This document shows positions 48,182 to 56,703 of a DNA stretch of 64,000 nt, piece by piece (positions within the stretch are counted from its first letter, which is position 1; every line of letters begins with the position of its first letter). The position numbers and the translations under genes were made by a program. This stretch comes from Roseomonas mucosa. GTDB lineage: Bacteria; Pseudomonadota; Alphaproteobacteria; Acetobacterales; Acetobacteraceae. A model generated the notes under the pieces. The model saw only the letters and a program-made list of their open reading frames with translations, ran no database searches and was not told the origin of the DNA. The stretch covers positions 121,536 to 185,535 of the forward strand of contig CAMDWG010000008.1 of assembly GCA_945878375.1 (NCBI GenBank). The letters run 5' to 3'.

Positions 48182-49345
48182 CTACAGCCGAAACAGCGGC
48201 CGCAGCTTCAGCCCCACCCAGTTCCCGGCCAGCGCCGGGACGATCCACACCCAGCCATGCAGGCTGCCGCTCGCGATCCCGCCGAAATAGGCGCTGATGT
48301 TGCATCCCGTACCGAGCACGGCGCCGTAGCCCAGCAGCAGCCCCCCGACGACAGAGGCCGCCGCCGCCCCCGGCGCCGGCAACGCCCATTGCCGCAGGCG
48401 GCCGGCCAGCGCCGCCGCCAGCGCCGCCCCCGCCATCAGCCCGAGATCCATCACGGTCGTCCGATCGGCCGCCAAGGGCCGGAGCAGCGCCTCCGTCCGG
48501 GTCGGGTCCTCCCAATAGGGCCAGAAGGCGGGCTCGTCCCAGCCCAGCCCCTCCACCACGCGCGCACCCCAAAGCGGGAAGGCGGCGGTGATCGCCCAGG
48601 GGCGCCCGGCCAGCCAGAGGGTGACGAAACTCAGCACCGCCAGCCCGACCGCGCCCCACAGCAGCGGCCACGGCCCGCGCAGCAGCGCCCCGCCGCGCCC
48701 GGTCAGCGGCTCCACCCCGCCATGCCGCCGCCGTTCCAGCGCCGCCGAGGCCCACCAGATCAGCCCGAGCACCGCCAGCCCCATCAGCAGCGCCGGCCCC
48801 GTGCCGAACAGCCCCGGCAGAGAGACCGGCGGCAGGGCCGGCCAGGCCTCCCACCGCGCGGCATCCCAGGCGGCGAAGGTTGCGCCGGCCACGAAGGCGG
48901 CCAGGGTGATCCACATGCGAAGCCCGAGCCCGCCGCCCGCGGTGTAGAGCGTGCCGGACCCGCAGCCGCCCCCCAGCTGCATCCCGATCCCGAACAGGAA
49001 GGCCCCGAGCAGCAGGCCAAGACCCACCGGGAAGACGAAGCCGCGCACCGGCTGGCCGAGGATGAACCCCGCCTCGATCGCCGGCAGGAACAGCAGCATG
49101 GCGAGGCCCAGCATGACCATCTGGGCACGCAGCGACGCCCCGCGCCGCTCGGCCAGCAGGCGCCGGAAGCCGCCGGCGAAGCTGAAACTCGCATGGAACA
49201 GCGTGAGGCCGAGCGCGCCCCCCAGCAGCCATAGCGCCCCCTGCCGCCACCCCTGCCCTTGCCACAGCCAGGCCGCGCCCAGCGCGAGCAGAAGCAGCAG
49301 GGCCGCTGTGCCGGCCCTGCCTCCCCACTCAATTCCGCGCGCCAT
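48182..49345 (-). CDS. YeeE/YedE family sulfur-compound transporter
   Basis: A 387-residue inner-membrane protein with about ten hydrophobic segments. Two conserved Cys motifs mark the family: GGGCGSGTLYTAGGG near residue 125 and GTGCNISAYFGGIASGS near 350. Characterised members take up thiosulfate through conserved cysteines, which fits the adjacent sulfide/sulfur genes and cysK. The ATG at 49345 has AAGGA eight bases upstream; the GTG at 49366 is less likely. It is divergent from cysK across 48 bases, so the two may share a regulator. Confidence 0.9.
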   Translation of the reverse strand: MARGIEWGGRAGTAALLLLLALGAAWLWQGQGWRQGALWLLGGALGLTLFHASFSFAGGFRRLLAERRGASLRAQMVMLGLAMLLFLPAIEAGFILGQPVRGFVFPVGLGLLLGAFLFGIGMQLGGGCGSGTLYTAGGGLGLRMWITLAAFVAGATFAAWDAARWEAWPALPPVSLPGLFGTGPALLMGLAVLGLIWWASAALERRRHGGVEPLTGRGGALLRGPWPLLWGAVGLAVLSFVTLWLAGRPWAITAAFPLWGARVVEGLGWDEPAFWPYWEDPTRTEALLRPLAADRTTVMDLGLMAGAALAAALAGRLRQWALPAPGAAAASVVGGLLLGYGAVLGTGCNISAYFGGIASGSLHGWVWIVPALAGNWVGLKLRPLFRL

Positions 49346-49393
49346 TTGCGTAATTCCTTTTTGCACTCCGAGACTGCGTGATATGGGATCGGC

Positions 49394-50377
49394 ATGGCCG
49401 ATGGAACCGCCCCCGCCCCGCGACTGTCAGCTGCCCCCCGCGGCCGCCTGTTTGGCTCCGTGTTGGAGACGGTCGGCGCGACGCCCCTGGTGTTGCTGCC
49501 GCGCCTGGCGGCGAAAGCGGGGCTGGCGGCGCGGCTGGCGCTGAAGCTGGAATTCTTCAACCCGCTCGGCTCGGTCAAGGACCGCATCGGGCTGGCCATG
49601 GTCGAGGCGGCGGAGCGGGAGGGGCTGATCGCCCCGGGCCGGTCCGTGCTGGTGGAACCGACCTCGGGCAATACCGGCATCGCGCTGGCCTTTGTCGCCG
49701 CCGCCAAGGGCTACCGGCTGATCGTGGTCATGCCGGATGGCGCCAGCATCGAGCGGCGGAAGATGATGCGGCTGATGGGGGCCGAACTCGAACTCACCCC
49801 CGCCAAGCGCGGCATGAGCGGCGCCATCGCGCGGGCCGAGGAGGTGGTGGCCGCAACGCCGGGCGCCTGGATGCCGCGGCAATTCGACAACGCGGCGAAC
49901 CCCGCCATCCACGAAGTCACGACCGCCGCCGAGATCTGGGCCGACACAGGCGGGCTGGTGGATGCCATGGTCAGCGGCATCGGCACCGGCGGCACCGCCA
50001 CCGGCATTGCCCGCGCGCTCAAGCCGCGTCGGCCGGGCCTGCGCGTCTTTGGCGTCGAGCCGGCGGAAAGCGCGGTGCTGAACGGCGACGAGCCCGGCCC
50101 CCACCGCATCCAGGGCATCGGCGCCGGCTTCAAGCCGGCCGTGCTCGACCTCGACCTGCTGGATGGCGTGCTGCGGGTGACGGAGCGGGAGGCGATCGCG
50201 GCCGCCCGCGCCTGTGCGCGGGAGGAAGGGCTCCCGATCGGCATCTCCTCCGGCGCCGCGCTGCATGCGGCGATGGAGGTCGCGCGCGATCCCGCCATGG
50301 AGGGCAAGCTGGTGGTCGCCATCGCAGCGTCCTTCGCGGAACGCTACCTCTCGACCGAGTTGTTCGACGGCTTGTGA
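49394..50377 (+). CDS. cysK: Cysteine synthase A (O-acetylserine sulfhydrylase)
   Basis: A 327-residue PLP enzyme making cysteine from O-acetylserine and sulfide. The PLP Lys is in NPLGSVKDRIG, the substrate loop is PTSGNTGIALA, the phosphate site GIGTGGTATG, and SSGAA follows near the C-terminus. The block RQFDNAANPAIH is typical of CysK. The N-terminal 20 residues are unconserved, so a slightly later start is possible. Divergent from the sulfur transporter, it could fix imported thiosulfate or sulfide. Confidence 0.93.
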   Translation: MADGTAPAPRLSAAPRGRLFGSVLETVGATPLVLLPRLAAKAGLAARLALKLEFFNPLGSVKDRIGLAMVEAAEREGLIAPGRSVLVEPTSGNTGIALAFVAAAKGYRLIVVMPDGASIERRKMMRLMGAELELTPAKRGMSGAIARAEEVVAATPGAWMPRQFDNAANPAIHEVTTAAEIWADTGGLVDAMVSGIGTGGTATGIARALKPRRPGLRVFGVEPAESAVLNGDEPGPHRIQGIGAGFKPAVLDLDLLDGVLRVTEREAIAAARACAREEGLPIGISSGAALHAAMEVARDPAMEGKLVVAIAASFAERYLSTELFDGL

Positions 50378-50485
50378 GCCCACCACATCCAGACTGTGCG
50401 ATGCCGCGGCCATGGCCCGAAGCCCAGCCCCCAAGCCCAGACCCCAAGCTCAGCCAAATCCAGCCCGCACAGGCATCAACACCAG

Positions 50486-50528
50486 TCCCGCTTTGTATCT
50501 TGAAGACATGATCAACACAGAAGCGGGA
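50486..50528 (+). terminator. Possible hairpin downstream of cysK
   Basis: TCCCGCTT (50486-50493) and AAGCGGGA (50521-50528), helped by TGT/ACA just inside, can pair across a 27-base loop. It lies in the gap between convergent cysK and a glycosyltransferase gene. The long loop and missing T run make this weak. Confidence 0.35.
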
Positions 50529-50591
50529 TAGAGAACGCCCCTGTCCCGGGACACCCGAAGCGGCGTTTATCGAAGCGCTTGGCCCGCGCGA

Positions 50592-51680
50592 TCAGGTATT
50601 TGCGCCGAGCCAATCCAGGATCGGCGCGGCCATGCGCGGCGCATCGAATTGCGCGGCCTGGGCCAGCGCCTTGGGCGCAAGCTCCGCCAGCCGCTTCGGC
50701 TCCGCGATCTCCTTGAGGCCGCCGGCGAAGTCCTCTGGCGATAGCGGGTCGAAATAGACGCCGGCATCGCCGATCACCTCGGGGAAAGCCGAGGTCATGG
50801 AGGCCAGCACCGGCTTGCCGAGGCTCAGCGCCTCCAGCGCCGGAATGCCGAAGCCCTCATAGATCGAGGGGAAGACCAGGAACTCCGCATGGCGCAGCAG
50901 GCGCCACTTCACGAATTCCGAGACGAAGCCGGTGAAGCTGATGCGGCCCCGGGTCTGCGGCGTCAGCCGCGCCAGCGCGTCCTCGGCCAGCCATCCCCTG
51001 CGTCCCACCACGACGAAGTGGATGCCGGACCTCGCGACCGCCGGGTGATCCAAGGCGGCCAGCAGCAGGCCGAGATTCTTGCGCGGCTCGATGGTTCCGA
51101 TGACGACGGCGTAGCGGCCGAGCGCCAGCGGCGGCAGGTTGCGCTCGAACATCTCGAAGCTGTCGGGCCAGTCCACATATTGCGGCACCAGCCACGCCTT
51201 GGACCCGACCCAGGGGAAGGTGGCGACAAGGGCGGAACGCGTGGCCTCGGAGCAGCAGAACACCACCTCATCGGTCCGCAGCTGTTCGCGCAGCGGGCCG
51301 AGATGGAAGGCGACATTCTCGGGCAGATGCGTCTCCGGCATCACCAGGGTGGAGATGTCGTGGATCGTGCTCGCTTCCCGCGCCGCGACGCCGCCGGCTT
51401 GCTTCACCGAGGTGTAGAGAAGCGGCACGCCGGGATCGAGCGGCGCGGCGTCCCCCATCGGGGTGCGTTCCCACGCCTCCCGCAGATAGGTGCCGGTGCC
51501 GAGGCGGATCGCTTCCTGCACCGCCTCCGCCGGCACGCGGGACAGGCGGGCGGCGAAGTCGAGCCGCACGCGGCCGCTGCCTTCCAGCGCCTGGACCAGG
51601 CGGCGCGTGAAGACGGGGATGCCGGTCCATTCGCTGTCCAGCATCGGCGTGATGTCGAGAGTGAGGCGGGGTGCGGTCAC
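50592..51680 (-). CDS. Glycosyltransferase family 4 protein
   Basis: A 362-residue GT-B glycosyltransferase. N-terminal LTLDITPMLDSEWTGIPVFTRRLVQALE resembles domain 3 of the triple enzyme at 1973-7126. The donor-binding domain has GTIEPRKNLGLLLAAL, GFVSEFVKWRLLRHAEFLVFPSIYEGFGIPALEALSLGKPV and SAFPEVIGDAGVYFDP. The GTG at 51680 overlaps the upstream gene's stop codon (GTGA); an ATG at 51692 is possible. It is the last gene of the three-gene run 53391-50592. Confidence 0.88.
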   Translation of the reverse strand: MTAPRLTLDITPMLDSEWTGIPVFTRRLVQALEGSGRVRLDFAARLSRVPAEAVQEAIRLGTGTYLREAWERTPMGDAAPLDPGVPLLYTSVKQAGGVAAREASTIHDISTLVMPETHLPENVAFHLGPLREQLRTDEVVFCCSEATRSALVATFPWVGSKAWLVPQYVDWPDSFEMFERNLPPLALGRYAVVIGTIEPRKNLGLLLAALDHPAVARSGIHFVVVGRRGWLAEDALARLTPQTRGRISFTGFVSEFVKWRLLRHAEFLVFPSIYEGFGIPALEALSLGKPVLASMTSAFPEVIGDAGVYFDPLSPEDFAGGLKEIAEPKRLAELAPKALAQAAQFDAPRMAAPILDWLGANT

Positions 51681-52759
51681 AGGCCCTCCCACAGGATCGG
51701 TGGGGCCGCGCCCTCATCCGGCTCCGTCATCGCCACCTCGCCGCCGAGCCAGGTGTTGAGCAGGGTGCGGAAGGGCGCGCTGTCCTGCCCCCCGGCCACG
51801 CCGATCCGCCGCGCGGCGGTGTAGAGCGAAAGGCCGAAGCGCCAGAACGGCGTGCCGGGATGGAGCGTCAGGCGTCCCCCCTCCAGCGCCGCCGGGCTGG
51901 GTGGCGCGGTCGTGACGCGCACGCCCCAGCTTTGCGTGCAGGGGTAATGCAGCCCCGCCCCCGCCAGCGCCCGCAACACCGCCGCGATGCGCGGGGCGAG
52001 TTCGCCCTCCGACCCATCCGGCACGGGCAGGCCGAGGACCAAGGCGTGGTCCGCATCGCCGAAGGCGGCTTGCCGCACCCGGCGGCCGAGCGCCGCGACG
52101 AAACCCGCATCCGCCAGCGCGGCGGCGCTGAGGGGGATGAAGTGGATCGGGCGGCCCGGCGCGGGTGCCTGCGCGGGCTCCGCCGCCGCCGCCGCGCTCA
52201 GCAGGCCGGCGCGGTCGGGATCGCCGGCATGGAACAGGAAGGGTGCCTCCATCGGCTGCTCCAGCGGGATGGAGGCGGCATCGCGCATCAGGGCCAGCGG
52301 CGGGCGCAGCTGATCGGGCCCCAGGCGGAAGGCCAGCCCCCCGTTCACCTGGCTCGTCAGGCTCGCGAACAGCTCCGGCACCAGGGCGGCCAGGGCGCGT
52401 AGCGCGTCCTCCTGCGCCGGGACGCCGCGCTTGTAGAAGAACATGTGGTTGCGAAGACCGGGCAGGGTGCGGAGCGTGGTGCCATCCGTCAGGATGAGGT
52501 GGTCGGCCGCGTCGCCGATCCGCTCATCCAGCCAGGCGCGCGGGCGGCCCTGGGTGAAGATCTCGGGCCGCGCGACGAAGAGCAGTCGCTGCCGCGCGGC
52601 CTCGGCCTGCGCCACGACCAGCCGCAGCGCGAGCCGGAGCGCCGGGTCCAGCTTCGCGTCCCGCAGCGCCGGCCAGCCGAAGACCGAGCCGGGCAAGGCG
52701 AGCCCCGCGATCTGCGTCGCCGGCACCGAGACCAGCAGCGTCCCCCCCGCCGGTATCAT
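51677..52759 (-). CDS. Unknown protein in glycan cluster
   Basis: A 360-residue protein I cannot assign. It has no signal peptide or membrane segment and is rich in Ala, Leu and Pro. Visible landmarks: LALPGSVFGWPALRD, ILTDGTTLRTLPGLRNHMFFYKRG, TSQVNGGLAFRLGP and PCTQSWGVRVTT. Its ATG overlaps the stop of the GW-module gene upstream, and its own stop overlaps the GT4 gene, so it is part of one translationally coupled set; a role in glycan assembly or in handling a glycosylated partner is only inference. Confidence 0.7.
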   Translation of the reverse strand: MIPAGGTLLVSVPATQIAGLALPGSVFGWPALRDAKLDPALRLALRLVVAQAEAARQRLLFVARPEIFTQGRPRAWLDERIGDAADHLILTDGTTLRTLPGLRNHMFFYKRGVPAQEDALRALAALVPELFASLTSQVNGGLAFRLGPDQLRPPLALMRDAASIPLEQPMEAPFLFHAGDPDRAGLLSAAAAAEPAQAPAPGRPIHFIPLSAAALADAGFVAALGRRVRQAAFGDADHALVLGLPVPDGSEGELAPRIAAVLRALAGAGLHYPCTQSWGVRVTTAPPSPAALEGGRLTLHPGTPFWRFGLSLYTAARRIGVAGGQDSAPFRTLLNTWLGGEVAMTEPDEGAAPPILWEGL

Positions 52760-53391
52760 CGGTAGAACACGAAGCCGGGGCTGGACGGGGATGGCAGCAG
52801 CCGAGGCCGGGCGCGGAATTCCTCGGTTTCCGCCAGCAGCATCAGCAGGCCGAAGGGCGTCACCGCCCCCATTCGCAGCAGCTCGTCATGCCGTTCGAGG
52901 GCGGCGTGATCCGGCGCGCGGTCCAGCACATAGCCATGGGCGGCCCGGACGAAGTCCGCGGTGCCGTGCCGCGCGACGAAGCCGGCGAACAGCGCGCCGC
53001 AGCCCGAAAGCTGCTGCAGGGATCGCAGCACCGTCGGGTCCTGCGCGACCACCTGCGGAAGTGTGGCGCAGGGCGCATCCACGCCATTGTGGACCCGCCA
53101 GGTGGACGAGGCATGGATCTGCGCCCCGCTGGCACTGTCCCGCAGGATGAGGCGCGTGCCGCGCAGCGCCTCCGCCCCCTCGGACAGGCGCAGCCGGAAG
53201 GCGCACCAGCCGTGGCGGAGGCCGAGTTCGGCGAGGTCCTTGCGGAAGGCCCAGGCGAAGCCGCGCCCGAGTTCGTCCCCGTCGTCCCGGTGGATGGAGA
53301 CGGTCAGCGCCAGGTCCGGCCGCGCGTCATCGCAGGCCCAGCCTTCGGCGAAGCCGGCTTGCGTGAGTGAATCGAGATGACCTCGGAACAT
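52756..53391 (-). CDS. Unknown protein with N-terminal GW module
   Basis: A 211-residue protein. Residues 1-90 are the GW module: MFRGHLDSLTQAGFAEGW (GW at 17-18), FRKDLAELGLRHGWCAFRL. The C-terminal half is helical, with RSLQQLSGCGALFAGFVARHG, GYVLDRAPDHAALERHDELLRMG, LLMLLAETEEF. It is the first gene of the coupled run that includes an unknown gene and a GT4 glycosyltransferase. It sits divergent from the pyruvyltransferase-like gene across a 236-base gap that probably holds both promoters. Confidence 0.75.
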   Translation of the reverse strand: MFRGHLDSLTQAGFAEGWACDDARPDLALTVSIHRDDGDELGRGFAWAFRKDLAELGLRHGWCAFRLRLSEGAEALRGTRLILRDSASGAQIHASSTWRVHNGVDAPCATLPQVVAQDPTVLRSLQQLSGCGALFAGFVARHGTADFVRAAHGYVLDRAPDHAALERHDELLRMGAVTPFGLLMLLAETEEFRARPRLLPSPSSPGFVFYR

Positions 53392-53627
53392 GCCCTGCCT
53401 GCTTAACGCCCCTGGGCATGAACGCCCAGTCCTATTCCTCGGAGAGTGAAATGCAACCTATGGAGGCAAATCATTAATGTTGTCCCACCCAAGATATGCC
53501 TTTCGGACCGCCCAAACGGCCATGAAGTCCTGCCGGCGATCCGGAGTTGCAGAGGTGCCGAAATCTGTGCTCAACCGAGGGATGAGTGTCGGCACGGAAA
53601 GATCCGAGGCCTGAACGGAAACTGAGA

Positions 53628-55034
53628 ATGCGTATCCACCTGGAAAGCTGCCACCTGTCCCGGGTCTCCGGGTTCCTTGATCCGGCGCCGGCGGGTGCGG
53701 CGGTGGTGGTGCGTATCGGCGGCCATGAGGCCGTGGTCCCCGCCCGGACGCCCCGCGCCGACCTCCCGGTGCCTTCCGCCTTCTGTCATGAGATCGGGGA
53801 GGAGGAGCGCAAGGCGCTCAGGGGCGGGGCCACGATCGAGGTCGGGTTGCCGGGCGCGGAGGCGCCGCAGCATGTGATCCGCCCCTCTCGCCTCGGCTTC
53901 AAGGGCATTGCCTTCGCCATCCCCGCCGGGCAGGTGCATGGGCGCGACGATGTGTCCTGGTACGAGGCCGAGCAGGTCGAGAAGAACCTGTTCCACTACC
54001 ACAATATCGGCGACAGCTTCGTCTATGACAGCTCGCTGAAGGTGCTGGAGGCCACGGGCTTCACCACGCTGCCCATCGCCAAGATCAACGATGCGGTGAT
54101 CGATCAGGTGAATGCTGATTGTTCCGCCGTGGTGCTGCGCGGGTCCAACTACTTCCACCGGCATATGGACTGGATGCATGCGGAGAAGGTCTTTGCCCGT
54201 ATCACGGTGCCGATCATCTGCTTCGGTTGCGGCATCCAGGTTCCAGATGGCTCGCCCCTGTCGCTGACCGCGGCGCAGATCCGGGTGCTGCATATCCTGG
54301 CGGACAAGGCGGCCTGGATCGGGGTGCGGGGGGCGCGGTCTGCCGAGCAGCTGGCCGATTTCGGCGTCAAGAACCTGAAGATCATCGGCTGCCCGACGCT
54401 GTTCCGCCACCGCGACCCGGGCCTCGCCATCGACGGCTTCGACTATGACGCCACGCGCAAGGTGGCCTTCAACGTGCGGCGAGAGGTGAATTCGGACTAC
54501 GCCACCCACCCGAGGCGCTACCTGCTGCGGCACCGCGCCATCATGGATCACTTCATCCGCGCGAAGGAGGTGACGGTGATGACGCATGGGGAGGTGGAGG
54601 AAAAGATCTTCGCCTTCAAGGCCGAGGCCCATATCGCGAAGGCCGAGCAGACGCTGAAGTCCCAGGGCTGGTTCCAGGGCGAGGATGACCCGCTGCTGCA
54701 GCTGTACCGTGAGCGGATTTTCTATTCGGACTATGTGAAGGACTATGACAGCTTCGCGCGGACGCAGGATCTGGTCACGGGATACAGGCTGCATGGCAAC
54801 CTGATCTCTTTGGCGAATGCCGTGCCGTCCTTCTACATGGTCTATGACGACCGGACGGAGGAGATCTGCGAGACCTTCTCCATCCCGTCCTTCGACGTGC
54901 GGAAGGACGCCCCCTTCTCCCAGGACCTGCTGCGGGCGCCGGGGTTGTTCGACCGGTTCAACGCGGCGGTGCCGGGGAATTACCGGGCGATGACGCGGTT
55001 CCTGGAGGAGTGCGGCGTGCCGCACAGGATGTGA
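53628..55034 (+). CDS. Polysaccharide pyruvyl transferase family protein
   Basis: A 468-residue protein of the pyruvyl transferase (WcaK/AmsJ-like) superfamily, which decorates glycans with ketal pyruvate from PEP. Core signs: NLFHYHNIGDSFVYDSSLKVL, VVLRGSNYF, WIGVRGARSAEQLADFGVKNLKIIGCP and the C-terminal DLVTGYRLHGNLISLANAVPSF. The first 75 residues look like a divergent GW module with Phe in place of Trp (LSRVSGFLDPAPAG, RADLP). The ATG at 53628 is preferred to 53586 because it begins this module. The acceptor is unknown. Confidence 0.82.
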   Translation: MRIHLESCHLSRVSGFLDPAPAGAAVVVRIGGHEAVVPARTPRADLPVPSAFCHEIGEEERKALRGGATIEVGLPGAEAPQHVIRPSRLGFKGIAFAIPAGQVHGRDDVSWYEAEQVEKNLFHYHNIGDSFVYDSSLKVLEATGFTTLPIAKINDAVIDQVNADCSAVVLRGSNYFHRHMDWMHAEKVFARITVPIICFGCGIQVPDGSPLSLTAAQIRVLHILADKAAWIGVRGARSAEQLADFGVKNLKIIGCPTLFRHRDPGLAIDGFDYDATRKVAFNVRREVNSDYATHPRRYLLRHRAIMDHFIRAKEVTVMTHGEVEEKIFAFKAEAHIAKAEQTLKSQGWFQGEDDPLLQLYRERIFYSDYVKDYDSFARTQDLVTGYRLHGNLISLANAVPSFYMVYDDRTEEICETFSIPSFDVRKDAPFSQDLLRAPGLFDRFNAAVPGNYRAMTRFLEECGVPHRM

Positions 55035-55154
55035 GGGGCGGCCTTGCAGTGTCCACGTACCGACTGAGCCTGATAGGCGCGGCGATTATGCTCTGCAGGC
55101 CATACCCGTAAGGCATCTGGCAATCACGGGCTTTTCGAATGAGGGAGCACGAAC

Positions 55155-55883
55155 ATGACGTCTATCGAAGAAAAATGGGAGGCCGGGAAGGCCAACGAAT
55201 TGCGGTTCTGGGAGAGTTTGTTCCCAGAAGGCGGCCAGTTTTCGAGGGATGCCCTGGCGAAAATCGCAAAAATTTATCATGCACGATTGGAGACGAAAAA
55301 CAAAATTGAAATCCCCGAACTTTCACCATTAATTTCTCGCATACAAAAAAAAGAACTCCAGACACTTGAGGTCGGACCTGGGCCAATTCCGCGCCTCGGA
55401 ATAATTAAGACGGAAAAACATATTATAGTTAATACGCTTGATCCACTCACAGAAGAATATCTTCAAATGATGAGGAGCAGAGATATAGATATATCTTCCC
55501 TTTTTCCGCGCGGAAGATTCGTATCGGGGATGGCAGAAAAGGCTACAGAATATTTTGATATTGGTAGCATGGATTTGATATATTGTTCTAATGCCCTGGA
55601 TCATTGTGCCGACCCAATTGCGGCTGTTCGGTCTTTGTTTGAGATTTGCGCGCCCGGCGGCGCAATGTATCTGTCGGGCCTCGAAGACGAAGGCGAGTAT
55701 GAAAAGTACAGCGGTTTTCACCAATGGAATCTCAAGGCCGAGGGCGACAACCTAACCGTCTGGAGGCCGGACGCGCGCTACGCATTGCGTGAGGCGCTTA
55801 GTGGAGATTATTATATGCGCTGCTATTCGCAGGATAGAGGAATTCGCCGAAGCTGGCATGTCGAAATTAGTAAGGCAACATAG
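55155..55883 (+). CDS. SAM-dependent methyltransferase, lower-GC accessory gene
   Basis: A 242-residue class I methyltransferase-like protein. LEVGPGPIPRLGI is the SAM-binding motif I, followed by VNTLDPL, MDLIYCSNALDHCADPIAAV and CAPGGAMYL. The substrate is unknown, possibly a glycan or lipid. Codon use is clearly more AT-rich than neighbouring genes (runs such as AAAAATTTATCAT), pointing to recent transfer. It lies between the pyruvyltransferase-like gene and another AT-richer methyltransferase on the opposite strand. Confidence 0.8.
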   Translation: MTSIEEKWEAGKANELRFWESLFPEGGQFSRDALAKIAKIYHARLETKNKIEIPELSPLISRIQKKELQTLEVGPGPIPRLGIIKTEKHIIVNTLDPLTEEYLQMMRSRDIDISSLFPRGRFVSGMAEKATEYFDIGSMDLIYCSNALDHCADPIAAVRSLFEICAPGGAMYLSGLEDEGEYEKYSGFHQWNLKAEGDNLTVWRPDARYALREALSGDYYMRCYSQDRGIRRSWHVEISKAT

Positions 55884-55936
55884 CGCAATAAGAACGATGT
55901 GCGATTTAATTCAGAAAAATATTTTTACATATAAAA

Positions 55937-56668
55937 TTATGATGTTTTCTGAAACATAAAAACATCTTGGTGGTTATCCCAACCATGCTCGAATGCACCA
56001 ATAATGCGGATGCCCTCAATCCGGAGAAGTTCCGACACCACCCATTCCGGGGAGCACATAGAAAGTCCGATTCCCTTGCGCCCAGGGTAGTCTGCGTATC
56101 CGAACCCTGTTTGCAGATATTGTGCATGAATTAAACTAAAGGCCTGATCGGAGATGTATCGCGCTCGGCCGTTGAGGCGATTCTCGATGCCTTTTCGGCC
56201 TAGTGTCGTCACAATCCCGACGCCATTGGGCTGGAGCCAACGGCTTACCGCCCGGAGCACCGCGCGTGAATCGTCGGCGCCCAGATGCGTGATCAACGAT
56301 CCACTCCAAACAAGATCAAATGGAAAAGGTGGTTGCAGGACAGAAAAATCTGCGTCCGAAAGCCACGGGACAATGCTGAAGGTCTGTTCGAGCCAAGCAA
56401 GGGAATCTTGTCTTAGGTCAGCGCAGACAATCCTGGCATCAGGGAAGGCAGCGCGGAGATACCTCGTCACGCGACCAGAGCCAGAGGCAAAATCACAGAT
56501 TGATGAGAAGTTATCTTTTTTTACGGCAATGGCTGCTGACGCTATGCATCGCAGCGCGGATTCTCCTACTCCAAAATAATGTGTTGGATTAATCGGCGCA
56601 TACATGTGGTCGCCATTCATTATTTCACGAGATATTTCTATCTGCGATATGTTGCTTATCCACTTCAT
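55937..56668 (-). CDS. SAM-dependent methyltransferase, lower-GC accessory gene
   Basis: A 243-residue class I methyltransferase. Motif I is ICDFASGSGRVTRYLRAAFP, then RIVCADLRQDSLAWL, PFPFDLVWSGSLITHLG and LQPNGVGIVTTLG. It also has YFGVGESALRCIA near the start. Base composition is lower in GC than surrounding genes, like the convergent methyltransferase at 55155-55883; they probably arrived together. Substrate unknown. Confidence 0.82.
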   Translation of the reverse strand: MKWISNISQIEISREIMNGDHMYAPINPTHYFGVGESALRCIASAAIAVKKDNFSSICDFASGSGRVTRYLRAAFPDARIVCADLRQDSLAWLEQTFSIVPWLSDADFSVLQPPFPFDLVWSGSLITHLGADDSRAVLRAVSRWLQPNGVGIVTTLGRKGIENRLNGRARYISDQAFSLIHAQYLQTGFGYADYPGRKGIGLSMCSPEWVVSELLRIEGIRIIGAFEHGWDNHQDVFMFQKTS

Positions 56669-56703
56669 TATTCAAATTCTTCCATTTTCGTGCCTAAGAC
56701 CCC

